DNA of 64,000 nt from Chloroherpetonaceae bacterium (GTDB taxonomy: Bacteria; Bacteroidota; Chlorobiia; Chlorobiales; Chloroherpetonaceae), in assembly GCA_028277445.1 (NCBI GenBank), contig JANQGG010000005.1:120797-184796 (forward strand), given 5' to 3'. Positions 39,703 to 48,652 of this stretch are shown here, piece by piece. Position numbers and translations under genes: made by a program. The notes below the pieces were generated by a model. It made no database searches, was not told where the DNA came from, and was given only the letters and a program-made list of their open reading frames with translations. Positions within the stretch are counted from its first letter, which is position 1. Each line of letters opens with the position of its first letter.

Positions 39703-40533
39703 ATGAATCATGAACCGATTGATCCTTCGCTTAAAAAGAATCGGGATTATTATTTAGAATTCGGCGAGTTTTTTTATCGCGTTTTCGACAACACTCAATT
39801 TCTTAATCTGGGCTTTCAGAACTCAAATCAAACGTTTAGACATCCGATCCAAGCTCAAAAACAATTGGTCTTGGAGGTTGCCAGAACAGGCGATTTTAAA
39901 CCCAATCAAGCAATCCTCGATGTGGGTTGTGGTTTCGGCGGTGCGGCGGCTTTCATTGCCACGTCTTTCCAATCTCATGTTACAGGCATCGATGTGTTCA
40001 AATATCATATCGAGCAGGCCTCAGATAGGCAATCTTCAACTAATGTTAAAATTCTGTTCGGCAACTCAATGGATATGCCATTTGAAGATGACACATTCGA
40101 CAGACTTTTTAGCGTAGAAAGCGCCTTTCATTATGAAAATAAAAACCAATTCATCCATGAAGCATGCCGGGTATTAAAATCTGGCGGGAAATTAGTTCTT
40201 GCAGATATTTTAAAAGATCATCGTGCAAAAAATAAATGGCTAACAAGAGTAATACAGGGAGGCATTGGTTCGCCGAATTTATTCGATGTGGATTTATATC
40301 GCTTATCGGCCAGTGAAGCCGGCCTGGAAATTAAACAAGTCAGGGATATTTCGAAGCAAGTGAGGAACACATTGCCGGTTTGGATCAAATTTTGTATAAA
40401 AAAAGCCGGTAAATTATACCACCATTACGGCATAAAATCATTTGCCATGATCATTGGTTTTCTTTTAGAATTTTATTTAATCTGCTCTCATCCTTCATTT
40501 AGTTATCAAATCATTGTTTTTGAAAAACCATAA
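39703..40533 (+). CDS. SAM-dependent methyltransferase
   Basis: 276 residues. Motif I is ILDVGCGFGGAAAFIATSF, motif II is VTGIDVFKYHIEQA, and the acidic loop is DMPFEDDTFDRLFSVESAFHY, all class I methyltransferase features of the UbiE/RebM kind. The C-terminus is hydrophobic (FAMIIGFLLEFYLICSH), so it may associate with the membrane. It ends 2 bases before the CruF-like gene. Together they suggest methylation of a lipid or carotenoid. Confidence 0.88.
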   Translation: MNHEPIDPSLKKNRDYYLEFGEFFYRVFDNTQFLNLGFQNSNQTFRHPIQAQKQLVLEVARTGDFKPNQAILDVGCGFGGAAAFIATSFQSHVTGIDVFKYHIEQASDRQSSTNVKILFGNSMDMPFEDDTFDRLFSVESAFHYENKNQFIHEACRVLKSGGKLVLADILKDHRAKNKWLTRVIQGGIGSPNLFDVDLYRLSASEAGLEIKQVRDISKQVRNTLPVWIKFCIKKAGKLYHHYGIKSFAMIIGFLLEFYLICSHPSFSYQIIVFEKP

Positions 40534-40535
40534 AA

Positions 40536-41342
40536 ATGATTACAACTTTTAAATTATTATACATTATTGTAATCACTTCATTTATCGTAAAACCAATAAT
40601 TGAGGTTCTTAACAGGGGAAAAAGCACCTATTTTAATCTACCGAAACAAAAATTCATAAAAGACTATCAATACGTACAAGCCGTTTTAACTCTACTCATT
40701 TTATTTCTTCATGGTGCAATTACTATAGGCGTTATACATACGCTTATTTATCTGGTATATAGCGCTGTTATTGGTACTGTTGCCGAGGTTATTTTTCTAA
40801 AAACCGGTTGCCTGGGTAAGTTTTACTATACCGATAAAATTAAACCAAAACTGTTTGGCATTCTTCCGTTTTATATTCCATTAATGTGGTCAATTCTCTC
40901 CTATATCGGACTTTGGACTGCAATTGCATTACTTTATAATCCAAAATCAGGCTCATTATTTTCCGATACTTTTCTTTTTATTCTAACCCCTTTATTAATA
41001 ACTTTTGTGGATTTACTTGGCGACCCTATTGCTGCCGATGATAAATTTTGGATTTGGGAGGAAAAAGGAAGCTATTCCGGGATTCCCATAATGAATTATG
41101 CCGGATGGTTTATCACCTCAAGCGTGATTACAATTCCATTTATTTATGTGGTGCAACCTTTAAAGATTGAACTATTACCTTCATGGATTTTCTACACCCC
41201 GGCCTTTGGGTATTACCTCTATTTTATTGTGATGGTAAAAATCTGTTATGAAAAAAGATTAATACTTCCACGAAATTTGGGCCTTTTTATAATTGCCTTA
41301 TTGACCATTTGGGGCACATTGAAATTAAGTTCTTTTTTGTAA
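40536..41342 (+). CDS. CruF-like membrane carotenoid biosynthesis protein (DUF422)
   Basis: 268 residues with about seven hydrophobic helices. Family features are E...LKTGCLGKFYYTDKIKP, PFYIPLMWSILSY, and DLLGDPIAADDKFWIWEEKG followed by GIPIMNYAGWF. This is the carotenoid 1',2'-hydratase (CruF) / bisanhydrobacterioruberin hydratase group, which adds water to the psi end of a carotenoid. It starts 2 bases after a methyltransferase gene. That pairing hints at a hydroxylated and methylated carotenoid, but the substrate is inferred. Confidence 0.72.
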   Translation: MITTFKLLYIIVITSFIVKPIIEVLNRGKSTYFNLPKQKFIKDYQYVQAVLTLLILFLHGAITIGVIHTLIYLVYSAVIGTVAEVIFLKTGCLGKFYYTDKIKPKLFGILPFYIPLMWSILSYIGLWTAIALLYNPKSGSLFSDTFLFILTPLLITFVDLLGDPIAADDKFWIWEEKGSYSGIPIMNYAGWFITSSVITIPFIYVVQPLKIELLPSWIFYTPAFGYYLYFIVMVKICYEKRLILPRNLGLFIIALLTIWGTLKLSSFL

Positions 41343-41350
41343 TAAAGAAC

Positions 41351-42226
41351 TTAATACACTTCAGGCACAAATGTTTGATCGCATATTGGCGGCCTAACAT
41401 ACCCATGATCGTCTTGCCTGGCAGGCAGTACAATTGAATCGGGCGTTAAATCCTCATAAGGGATCATGGATAATAAATGGCTGATGCAATTCAGCCGTGC
41501 GCGGCGTTTATCATCAGCCGGAACCACATACCAAGGCGCTTGTTTGATATCGGTGTATTTGAACATTTCATCCTTAGCTTTGGAATACTCCACCCAACGC
41601 GATCGTGATTCCAAATCCATCGGGCTAAGCTTCCATCGTTTGGTAGGCATATCGATGCGTTCCCGAAACCGTCTTTCCTGCTCTTCATCCGATACGCTGA
41701 ACCAATACTTTATGAGCACAATACCGGCTCGCACCAACATTCGTTCAAACTCAGGGGCTGATCGTAAAAATTCATAGTACTCGTCATCGTTACAAAATCC
41801 CATCACCCGCTCTACCCCGGCACGGTTGTACCAACTTCTATCGAAGAGTACCATTTCGCCGCCTGCGGGTAAATGTGGAACATATCGTTGAAAATACCAT
41901 TGGGTTTTTTCACGCTCGGTTGGGGTAGCCAGCGCTATCACCCGGCAAACCCTGGGGTTAAGGCATTCCGTAATGCGTTTAATCACGCCGCCTTTTCCTG
42001 CAGCATCGCGTCCCTCAAAAATAATAACAACTTTCAATTTTTTGTACTTCACCCATTCCTGAAGCTTAACCAACTCGTGATGGAGTTTCGTAAGTTCCTT
42101 TTCGTAGAGTTCTTTATTGATGTGTTTTGGATCTTTGAATTTTGGCTCAAGCTCATGATGGAGGACTTCGCCATTGGATGGGCCTGAATTAGCAGCAGAT
42201 TTTCGACTTGCCTTTTTTTTAGTCAT
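41351..42226 (-). CDS. ppk2: Polyphosphate kinase 2 family protein
   Basis: 291 residues. Walker A is FEGRDAAGKGGVIKR (about 69-83). The lid and catalytic blocks are QRYVPHLPAGGEMVLFDRSW and YNRAGVERVMGFC, and KYWFSVSDEEQERRF follows. PPK2 enzymes move phosphate between polyphosphate and nucleoside di- or monophosphates; the subclass cannot be fixed by eye. The N-terminal 50 residues are polar and charged. The gene converges with the CruF-like gene, with the ends only 8 bases apart. Confidence 0.92.
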   Translation of the reverse strand: MTKKKASRKSAANSGPSNGEVLHHELEPKFKDPKHINKELYEKELTKLHHELVKLQEWVKYKKLKVVIIFEGRDAAGKGGVIKRITECLNPRVCRVIALATPTEREKTQWYFQRYVPHLPAGGEMVLFDRSWYNRAGVERVMGFCNDDEYYEFLRSAPEFERMLVRAGIVLIKYWFSVSDEEQERRFRERIDMPTKRWKLSPMDLESRSRWVEYSKAKDEMFKYTDIKQAPWYVVPADDKRRARLNCISHLLSMIPYEDLTPDSIVLPARQDDHGYVRPPICDQTFVPEVY

Positions 42227-42326
42227 TCTGGCGTCCTTTCTGTTTAAAGGTTACCGAACGTTGAATTAAAAGTTGGTGAATTAATAAAATATCGTCTTTT
42301 AATTGCCTAATACATGATTCAAAACT

Positions 42327-42881
42327 TCACATAAATGCTTTTAACTTTTCGATCACACCTCCATATGGACTAGCTTCAATTTCATCCTGATCTTCCGGAA
42401 GCACAACAAATTGTGCCATCATTTTTAGCAGCCTATCATTGAGATACTGAGCTATTTCCAACATAAATCCAGGATGAGTTTTTAAAGTATTTAAAATGTA
42501 TCGCTCCGCACGATCGCGTTTCATTCTATCTAATATCTCAGCCATTATTTCCGGTTCCAAATGAAATGCAACCTCTGTAAAATAATCTGCTGGGAGATCG
42601 TTTGCATAACCTGTAGCTTGCGCAATTGACATTCTTTCACATACTGCAGCGGCAATGTTTGGACGAATGTGCTCTGTCATTAGCGGAATAACAACAATAT
42701 TGGGGATATATTTCACAATTTTGCTAATGGCATTATATAAATCATCCAATCCATCCGTTTTGTGGGATACCAAACCTTTAAGGTATGTTATAATTTTTTG
42801 TTGTTGATTAGGGTGTAGTTCATACAATACTTCCGGCACGGGCAAATTCGTCCATGCAAGCGTTTCTTCTAAACTCTTCAT
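42327..42881 (-). CDS. Unknown helical protein, paralogue A, 184 aa
   Basis: I do not recognise the family. It is almost wholly alpha-helical and is clearly homologous to the next gene upstream. The shared blocks are TDGLDDLYNAI / TDGLEELYYTI, VIPLMTEHIRPNIAAAVCE / LIPLTLQYIKPTIAAGVCE, and ANDLPADYFTEVAFH / ANDLPPEYIGEIAMH. The repeat-like helices resemble the superhelical N-terminal domain of MgtE magnesium transporters, but no membrane part is present. It probably makes protein-protein contacts. The genes are 145 bases apart. Confidence 0.7.
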   Translation of the reverse strand: MKSLEETLAWTNLPVPEVLYELHPNQQQKIITYLKGLVSHKTDGLDDLYNAISKIVKYIPNIVVIPLMTEHIRPNIAAAVCERMSIAQATGYANDLPADYFTEVAFHLEPEIMAEILDRMKRDRAERYILNTLKTHPGFMLEIAQYLNDRLLKMMAQFVVLPEDQDEIEASPYGGVIEKLKAFM

Positions 42882-43025
42882 TAAACCAAAACCGTTAATT
42901 TGTGAAAAGACTATGATTTATGATTAAAACTTTTCTTTGAAACAGTTTATCAAAAAAAATAAAAAAAATAAAGTTAACGGTCTTTGAGTCACGTGTTTTT
43001 TTACAATTAGAAAAAATATCCGAAT

Positions 43026-43604
43026 TCAGGCATGTGTACGAATTTTTTCAATTAAATCATCATAGAGCGCCAATACCGAATCATCTAAATTCTCCAATAA
43101 ATACAAATATTTTGAACAAAGCTTTAAGATTCTTGGACTGACATGTTTGCCAATTTCCAACGCTTTGATGGGGTGATGTTCGCCTTCATATTTAATACAT
43201 TTTTCGGCAAGCGATGCCCTTAATTGCTCAAGAATTTGTGCCGAACGCTTGCTACTGGTATGCATGGCAATTTCACCAATATATTCCGGGGGAAGGTCGT
43301 TTGCCAAACTTACAGCTTGATCCAGTTTTAATTTTTCACAAACCCCAGCTGCTATAGTGGGTTTGATGTATTGAAGGGTTAGAGGAATTAAAACAAAATT
43401 CGGGATAAATTTTATAACCACGCCAATCGTGTAATACAACTCTTCCAAACCATCGGTTTTGGTTGAAATGACAGTTTCAACATACTCCCGTAATTCTTTT
43501 TGCTCTTCATGCGACAAGGTTTTAAAAAAAGCAGGTACGGGTGATTTTGTAAATGTCATCAATAGTTTTAAATCATCCATAGAATTATCATTTATAACGT
43601 TCAA
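43026..43604 (-). CDS. Unknown helical protein, paralogue B, 192 aa
   Basis: Homologue of the neighbouring 184-aa protein, with the same block order and the conserved ANDLPPEYIGEIAMH segment. It differs mainly in the last third (HPIKALEIGKHVSPRILKL). There is no signal peptide, membrane segment or metal motif. A tandem duplication followed by divergence is the simplest reading. The function is not known. Confidence 0.7.
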   Translation of the reverse strand: MNVINDNSMDDLKLLMTFTKSPVPAFFKTLSHEEQKELREYVETVISTKTDGLEELYYTIGVVIKFIPNFVLIPLTLQYIKPTIAAGVCEKLKLDQAVSLANDLPPEYIGEIAMHTSSKRSAQILEQLRASLAEKCIKYEGEHHPIKALEIGKHVSPRILKLCSKYLYLLENLDDSVLALYDDLIEKIRTHA

Positions 43605-43743
43605 TTGAACTTGCTAAATTTAAACGGTAGGGTTCCGTTTTGATTACAATCTTTAGTTTATAAAAATGATGGGGTAATCTGAAATTTTAAACCTTTGACT
43701 ACCACGTTTGATGAATTTGTGTCGCATTATACTTTTGAATCCA

Positions 43744-44223
43744 TCATTTTTCTCCTGCCAGATTAAGGGCTTTGGTATATAATTCTTTGGAAATTCTTCG
43801 ATGATTTACCACCAGTTTATCTAACTCAGGTTTTAATGCATTAATAAACCCTTTTTTCTTTGCCTGAATTAAAACGCCAACTGTGCCTATTGGAAAAAGC
43901 CCTTCCGTAAAAGCTATCTTTCTTCCTTTGTACTCATCAATAAGAATATCCCTAATGTTGTTTTCTTTTGCCAACACAATTGCTTCTGCTTCTCCAACAT
44001 CTAAATCCTTTAATAGTAATTCAACAGCAAAATCATTCTTAACTTGCCTAACACGATGTTCAGTAAAACTTTGTAATTTTTGTGTGAAGGGTTTTTTTTG
44101 ACTGGTTATTTCATTGAAAACAGACTGGGGAATATATAAATTATCAAAAATTTTTTCTAGTAATGATAACTTGTTTAAAATCGCAAATGAGATCAATGGG
44201 GATGAATCCGAAACAATAATCAT
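43744..44223 (-). CDS. DUF3368 PIN-like toxin
   Basis: 159 residues. The DUF3368 pattern is visible: VSDSSPLISFAILNKLSLL at the N-terminus, LDVGEAEAIVLAKE in the middle, and LIDEYKGRKIAFTEGLFPIGTVGVL after it. The acidic residues are those of a PIN-type nuclease. Such proteins are toxins paired with UPF0175 antitoxins, and the gene overlaps that antitoxin gene by 4 bases. Confidence 0.88.
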   Translation of the reverse strand: MIIVSDSSPLISFAILNKLSLLEKIFDNLYIPQSVFNEITSQKKPFTQKLQSFTEHRVRQVKNDFAVELLLKDLDVGEAEAIVLAKENNIRDILIDEYKGRKIAFTEGLFPIGTVGVLIQAKKKGFINALKPELDKLVVNHRRISKELYTKALNLAGEK

Positions 44224-44492
44224 CTCTCAAAACGATTAATTTCATTCTCCAATTCAGAAGGGGAATAGTTAATAAAATCAATATCGTTTTTATCTAATTC
44301 CTTCAAAAACGCATCTTTTGAAAGCCCAGCTAATTCTGCTGCTTTTCCAAATGAAAGCTTATGATTTTTATAAAATTGCATTGCTGTATATAACATAGAC
44401 TCTTTGATAAATTCAGTTATATCTTGATTCAACGAATTTAAAATCTCTTCAGGTATTTCAAATCGTATTTCTGTTGTTTTCAGCTTAGTCAT
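44220..44492 (-). CDS. UPF0175 family antitoxin
   Basis: 90 residues. The family core is visible: AMQFYKNHKLSFGKAAELAGLSKDAFLKEL, a small helix-turn-helix-like region of the UPF0175 (VapB-like) group. It overlaps the downstream DUF3368 gene, so the two form a type II toxin-antitoxin module. Confidence 0.88.
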   Translation of the reverse strand: MTKLKTTEIRFEIPEEILNSLNQDITEFIKESMLYTAMQFYKNHKLSFGKAAELAGLSKDAFLKELDKNDIDFINYSPSELENEINRFER

Positions 44493-44654
44493 ATCCTTTT
44501 GGGTTAATGCTTTTTCATAATAACGCTAATTTTTATACTAATCAATTGTTTAATAAAGCTTTCTTTTATCATTAAATTTTTAAGTTCGGTAAGTTTCTAG
44601 CGTTGCTTGTTGTTTTACAAATTATAACAATAGGTTAAAAAAAGAGGTTTATTA

Positions 44655-44703
44655 CATAAAAAAAGAAAAGCCAAGGTAAAACTTAATTTACCGAGGCTTT
44701 CCT
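44655..44703 (-). terminator. Terminator of the ammonium operon
   Basis: On the minus strand GGAAAGCC..GGTAAA pairs with TTTACC..GGCTTTTC around a 6-base loop, then T-rich sequence. It lies about 40 bases after the PII stop. Confidence 0.8.
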
Positions 44704-44741
44704 TTCACCTAACAGGACATTAGGACCATGAAACCAAATAT

Positions 44742-45083
44742 TTAACCAATCGCGATATCGCCCGTTTCACCGGTTCGGATACGCGTACATTGCGGAAGAT
44801 CCAGAACAAAAATCTTCCCATCACCGATGTTCCCTGTTTTAGCGCCTTTGATAATCGCCTCTACGGCTTTATCAACATATTCATCATTGACGCCGATTTC
44901 AATTTTAACTTTTTTGATCAAGTTAATTTCGGCAGGTACACCTCTATATGTTTCTTCATACCCGCTTTGTTGTCCGCAGCCAAGGACATTTGTTACAGTC
45001 ATTTTTCGAATTTCAGCATCGAAAAGCGCCTGTTTCACATCGGGTAGTTTATGCGGCTGAACCATTGCGATGATATACTTCAT
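44742..45083 (-). CDS. PII nitrogen regulatory protein without the Tyr51 modification site
   Basis: 113 residues, complete PII fold. The B-loop and C-loop [13 protein letters not shown] and [13 protein letters not shown] are typical of PII. In the T-loop, Tyr46 is present (ETYRG) but the residue at the normal uridylylation position, Tyr51, is Ala. Control by covalent modification at that site is therefore impossible; control would be by ATP, ADP and 2-oxoglutarate alone. It is encoded 30 bases after the ammonium transporter and probably blocks it when ammonium is plentiful. Confidence 0.9.
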   Translation of the reverse strand: MKYIIAMVQPHKLPDVKQALFDAEIRKMTVTNVLGCGQQSGYEETYRGVPAEINLIKKVKIEIGVNDEYVDKAVEAIIKGAKTGNIGDGKIFVLDLPQCTRIRTGETGDIAIG

Positions 45084-45113
45084 GTATATTTTCCTCCATT
45101 ATTTAGTTTGGCG

Positions 45114-46460
45114 TTATTCAACACTGAAAAATTGGAAACCTGCATAACCTTCTTCTTTATGCTCAGTAATATCCAGGCCTTTTAATTCATCTTCTTCTGA
45201 AACTCTTAACATTCCAACGGCTTTCAAAATACTGAACAGGATAAACATCGTTACAAATGCCCATAAAGGAATCACTAAAGAACCAACAATCTGGGCAACC
45301 ATTGGATGACCGCCGAAAATACCTGTTGCGAGGCCACCCCATACACCGCAAACGCCATGTACCGGGAATGCACCAACAGGATCATCAACTTTGATCATAT
45401 CCAAAAGCTTAATGCTGAGCACTACAAGGATACCAGCTACGATACCAATAACCAGCGCTTCATTGTTGGTGACAGAGTCGCAGTTTGCTGTGATACCAAC
45501 TAAACCGCCTAATACACCGTTCAACGCCATCGTAATATCCGGTTTCTTGAAGAGTACCCAAGCCAGGATCATTGCAGCAACGGCGCCTGCTGCAGCCGCA
45601 AGTGTGGTGTTTGTAGCTATTAACATAACTGCGTTAGTATTATCAGCGCCTGAAATGGCTAACTGACTTCCGGGATTAAATCCATACCAACCGATCCAAA
45701 GAATAAAGACGCCTAATGCAGCAATAGGAAGATTGTGACCAGGCATGGCTTTTGGCAAGCCTTCTTTGGTGAAACGTCCTGTACGGGCGCCTAATACCAT
45801 AGCGCCGGCAAGTCCTGCAAAGCCACCAACGGCATGAACGACCAAAGATCCTGCAAAATCGTAGAAGCCCATTTGGTCTAACCATCCGCCACCCCATTTC
45901 CAGTAACCACTGATTGGGTAAATTAAACCGGTTAAGATCGCTGAATAAATCAGATATGCTCTGAACTGAAGTCTACCGGCAACTGCACCTGAAACAATTG
46001 TAGCAGCTGTAGCGGCAAAGGCAACCTGAAAGAGCCAATCAACCTGGGGATTAAGAACGCCGCTGCCGGGAGCGTCGGGAGCGGCAGAACTGATTCCAAA
46101 TCCATTAAATCCAAAGTAACCGCCAATTACCGGTGCGCCATACATCATGCTGTATCCGACCAGATAAAACAAAATTGCGCCAACGCTTAAATCCATTAAG
46201 TTTTTAAACAAGATATTGACGGAGTTTTTTGCGGCATTTAACCCCGATTCAACCATTGCAAATCCTGCCTGCATAAACAGGACTAAGACGGCAGCAATAA
46301 ACAAGAAAAAGTTATCAATTGCATAGGCATCCAAAGGGTTTGGCGCCATGGCCGTCGTTTCTTCAGCGCTTAGCGGCAAGCTCCATCCAAACAAAGCCAG
46401 CGCTAAAAGAAACAACATGCGCTTTGATGTCGTTATTTTTTTAATTACATTTCTGTTCAT
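45114..46460 (-). CDS. amtB: Ammonium transporter
   Basis: 448 residues. A signal-like N-terminus (RMLFLLALALFGWSLPLSAEE) is followed by eleven membrane helices. Amt hallmarks include AGFAMVESGLNAAKNSVNIL, DFAGSLVVHAVGGFAGLAGA with the first pore His, and PVGAFPVHGVCGVWG with the second. It moves ammonium or ammonia into the cell. The PII gene follows, and a porin gene precedes it on the same strand. Confidence 0.96.
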   Translation of the reverse strand: MNRNVIKKITTSKRMLFLLALALFGWSLPLSAEETTAMAPNPLDAYAIDNFFLFIAAVLVLFMQAGFAMVESGLNAAKNSVNILFKNLMDLSVGAILFYLVGYSMMYGAPVIGGYFGFNGFGISSAAPDAPGSGVLNPQVDWLFQVAFAATAATIVSGAVAGRLQFRAYLIYSAILTGLIYPISGYWKWGGGWLDQMGFYDFAGSLVVHAVGGFAGLAGAMVLGARTGRFTKEGLPKAMPGHNLPIAALGVFILWIGWYGFNPGSQLAISGADNTNAVMLIATNTTLAAAAGAVAAMILAWVLFKKPDITMALNGVLGGLVGITANCDSVTNNEALVIGIVAGILVVLSIKLLDMIKVDDPVGAFPVHGVCGVWGGLATGIFGGHPMVAQIVGSLVIPLWAFVTMFILFSILKAVGMLRVSEEDELKGLDITEHKEEGYAGFQFFSVE

Positions 46461-46489
46461 AATTAATACATTTGTTGATTGTGAATTTT

Positions 46490-46521
46490 AAGGGAAAAGC
46501 AATGGCGGTTGCTCTTCCCTT
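46490..46521 (-). terminator. Hairpin between porin and amtB
   Basis: Arms AAGGGAAAAGCAA and TTGCTCTTCCCTT with a 6-base loop, strong pairing. The downstream T-run is good on the + strand and weak on the - strand, so it may act as a partial terminator that lets some transcripts pass into amtB. Confidence 0.55.
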
Positions 46522-46537
46522 TTTTTATTACATCGTG

Positions 46538-47581
46538 TTAGAACTTATAGACTGCTGCAATGAGAGCCATAACTGATGAACCGGTTGCTTCACCATCACT
46601 GTCAATAAAGACATCTTCACTGGCAGAATCGAAGCGCAGTTCAGGAATAAATGTCAATGGACCTGATTTGATGTTAGCTGAAGCAGTTAAAGCAATAACG
46701 CTCTGACCATCGGCAAATCCTGAGCCAAAATAGATATCGTCTCCATCATCAAAGTACTCACCACGAACGCCAAGTCCCAGATCGTCGCTTAACATGTAGT
46801 TAAGATATACAGCGGCGCCCATCCATGACTGGCCATCATTTTGACTTAAGGATGTGTAAGCGACATTTAATCCCAACATCATTTCTTTTGAAGCCTGGAA
46901 AGTGCCTGTTAAATCAAACTCTGTTGAGGTTTCGCCATTACCAAGACCTTGATGAAAAACATTGATATAAGCAGCAAGCTCATCATTTGGCGTTAAAGAC
47001 AACTGGGCGCCAAAATCATCGATACCACCCGCAGCATCAGTTTTTAAACCACTGTCGTTAAAAGCGCCAACCATTAAACCAACGCCATCGGCTAATGCAA
47101 AATCAATTTTAACACCACCGTGGTTAAAAGGACCGGCTGAGAACAAGTATGAAGTGCTGTAGTTAAAATTACCGCTGGCTTCAATGAGTTCATAACCCAC
47201 AAAAGTGCTCATAAAACCACCTGTTAAAGTAACTTTGTCAGATAAGCCATAAGTAACAAATAATTGTTTGATATGATCAGTATTAGCTCCGGTTGCAGCA
47301 GTGCCTCTTGGGCCAAAAACAAAATCAGCAACCATTCCAACTTTACCAACTTCTTGAGAGAATACAACATTACCCATACCAAGCTCAAACGAGTTGACAT
47401 TATTGGTAAAGCTGGTATTTATTGAATTATTGTACAATCCATTGAAATTGTACCCAAAGTAGGCATCCAATTCACCAGCAATGTTTAAGCTGGTATTTTC
47501 AGCTTTTTCTTCAGCAGTTGTTTTTTCTGTGAATCCAATAATGGAAAGTGCAAGTAACAGAATAACTAGTGTTTTTTTCAT
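46538..47581 (-). CDS. Putative outer membrane porin (beta-barrel)
   Basis: 347 residues. A signal peptide (MKKTLVILLLALSIIGFTEK) is followed by alternating polar/hydrophobic strands throughout and a terminal aromatic residue (AAVYKF) typical of outer membrane barrels. Segments such as VFSQEVGKVGMVADFVFGPRG and ELIEASGNFNYSTSYLFSAG recall the bacterial BBP2-type porins. It lies directly upstream of amtB, so it may let ammonium or other small solutes across the outer membrane. The exact family was not confirmed. Confidence 0.78.
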   Translation of the reverse strand: MKKTLVILLLALSIIGFTEKTTAEEKAENTSLNIAGELDAYFGYNFNGLYNNSINTSFTNNVNSFELGMGNVVFSQEVGKVGMVADFVFGPRGTAATGANTDHIKQLFVTYGLSDKVTLTGGFMSTFVGYELIEASGNFNYSTSYLFSAGPFNHGGVKIDFALADGVGLMVGAFNDSGLKTDAAGGIDDFGAQLSLTPNDELAAYINVFHQGLGNGETSTEFDLTGTFQASKEMMLGLNVAYTSLSQNDGQSWMGAAVYLNYMLSDDLGLGVRGEYFDDGDDIYFGSGFADGQSVIALTASANIKSGPLTFIPELRFDSASEDVFIDSDGEATGSSVMALIAAVYKF

Positions 47582-48041
47582 TTTAGTCCTGTTTGTTAGT
47601 TGAAGTTAAATTAAAGATATTTAAATTATTAAAGAACAAAATAAAAATAAACCGAAATATTTTAGACATTTGATTGTATAACCCTAATTTATTTAACAAA
47701 TCGGTGTTTGAATTGATCGTTTTTCAAAATTGACTCAAAAATATAGCATTCAAAAGTAAAAAGCAAATAAAATTTAAAATTTTTAACATATTTGTACATT
47801 TTAATTAAATAATAAAGGTTATTATGTCTTATTAATACAATATTGAAGGTTTTTCGCAAAACAGTTCCTTGCAGCATGGTTTCTGTTAGAATCTTTCCGA
47901 CACTTTTTATAAAATCCGACCAAAAAGCCATCTCATTAGAGTATCTTGTGGAATGGCTTCCAAAACCTCTCAAAATCTCCCGAGATGCAGCTGCAATTCA
48001 CGAATTGCCTGCTCAAAACCCAAACCTTCAACACGACAATC
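47582..48041. other. Intergenic region, no gene seen
   Basis: About 460 AT-rich bases. A weak hairpin (AAGCCAT at 47925-47931 with ATGGCTT at 47953-47959, T-rich on the minus strand) could end the psr operon. The region next to 47581 should hold the porin promoter. Open frames here lack protein-like composition. Confidence 0.4.
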
Positions 48042-48590
48042 TTAACACACAACCTGTTGTAGCAGCGCAGCTAATTGCCGGTAAACTTGAAAATTAGTAT
48101 TGGCGTGAAGTTTCTTTAAAAACTCAGGAAGCCAAACGCAGAGATGGTTTTGCTTAAACGCATCATATGCCTCTTGCGCATCCAATGCAGTGTCTTCTTC
48201 AAGGGTAGAGGCCGAGAGAAGAAAAGCACAAAATTCAAGTTCAGTTGAAATGTGGTCTAAAATGCCCGGTTCAACCCTCATGCCCCATTCCTTGTATATT
48301 TTTTCAACGGCATCGGCTGCTTTCCCCATAATGCGCCCCTCTAGCTGAACGGACTCATAAGGAGGGCAAGGCGTTTTGGGATAGCCTGTAATAAACAGCC
48401 GGGTGTATTCGCCTTGCAGCGTTTCGAGGTCTTCTGCCTTAAACAGCTTGATAAGGGTCAATAACTCTGTTTGATCTCCTTCAATATCCTGAAGCTTATG
48501 CTCCAAATTCTTAATAAAACCCTTGTTTGGATACGCAAAGCATAAACTTAAGAACCGAAAGATATGGGCTTGATTTAAATTTGCAGTCAT
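48042..48590 (-). CDS. TorD/DmsD-type molybdoenzyme assembly chaperone
   Basis: 182 residues from the chosen start. The family pattern is visible: FRFLSLCFAYPNKGF at the N-terminus, LQGEYTRLFITGYPKTPCPP then YESVQLEG in the middle, and GILDHISTELEFCAFLL later. Such chaperones bind the twin-arginine signal of a molybdenum enzyme and hold it until the cofactor is inserted. The frame opens 12 codons earlier, but those would be encoded by a terminator-like hairpin, so I prefer ATG 48590. It is downstream of the PsrC-like gene and serves the PsrA-like enzyme. Confidence 0.87.
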   Translation of the reverse strand: MTANLNQAHIFRFLSLCFAYPNKGFIKNLEHKLQDIEGDQTELLTLIKLFKAEDLETLQGEYTRLFITGYPKTPCPPYESVQLEGRIMGKAADAVEKIYKEWGMRVEPGILDHISTELEFCAFLLSASTLEEDTALDAQEAYDAFKQNHLCVWLPEFLKKLHANTNFQVYRQLAALLQQVVC

Positions 48591-48595
48591 ATAAT

Positions 48596-48630
48596 AAATA
48601 AAAAGGACCTGATGCATTATACTCATCAGG
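48596..48630 (-). terminator. Hairpin with T-run between psrC-like and chaperone genes
   Basis: On the minus strand CCTGATG pairs with CATCAGG, followed by TCCTTTTTATTT. It lies just after the membrane-subunit stop and just before the chosen chaperone start, so it may lower expression of the chaperone relative to the enzyme. Confidence 0.55.
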
Positions 48631-48652
48631 CCTGATGAAATATTTAAATAGC

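Noticed and set aside
47689..47973. 94-aa open frame in the region after the porin gene
   Set aside because: Composition is dominated by Phe, Tyr, Lys and Asn in AT-rich DNA, there is no ribosome-binding site, and it overlaps a likely promoter region.
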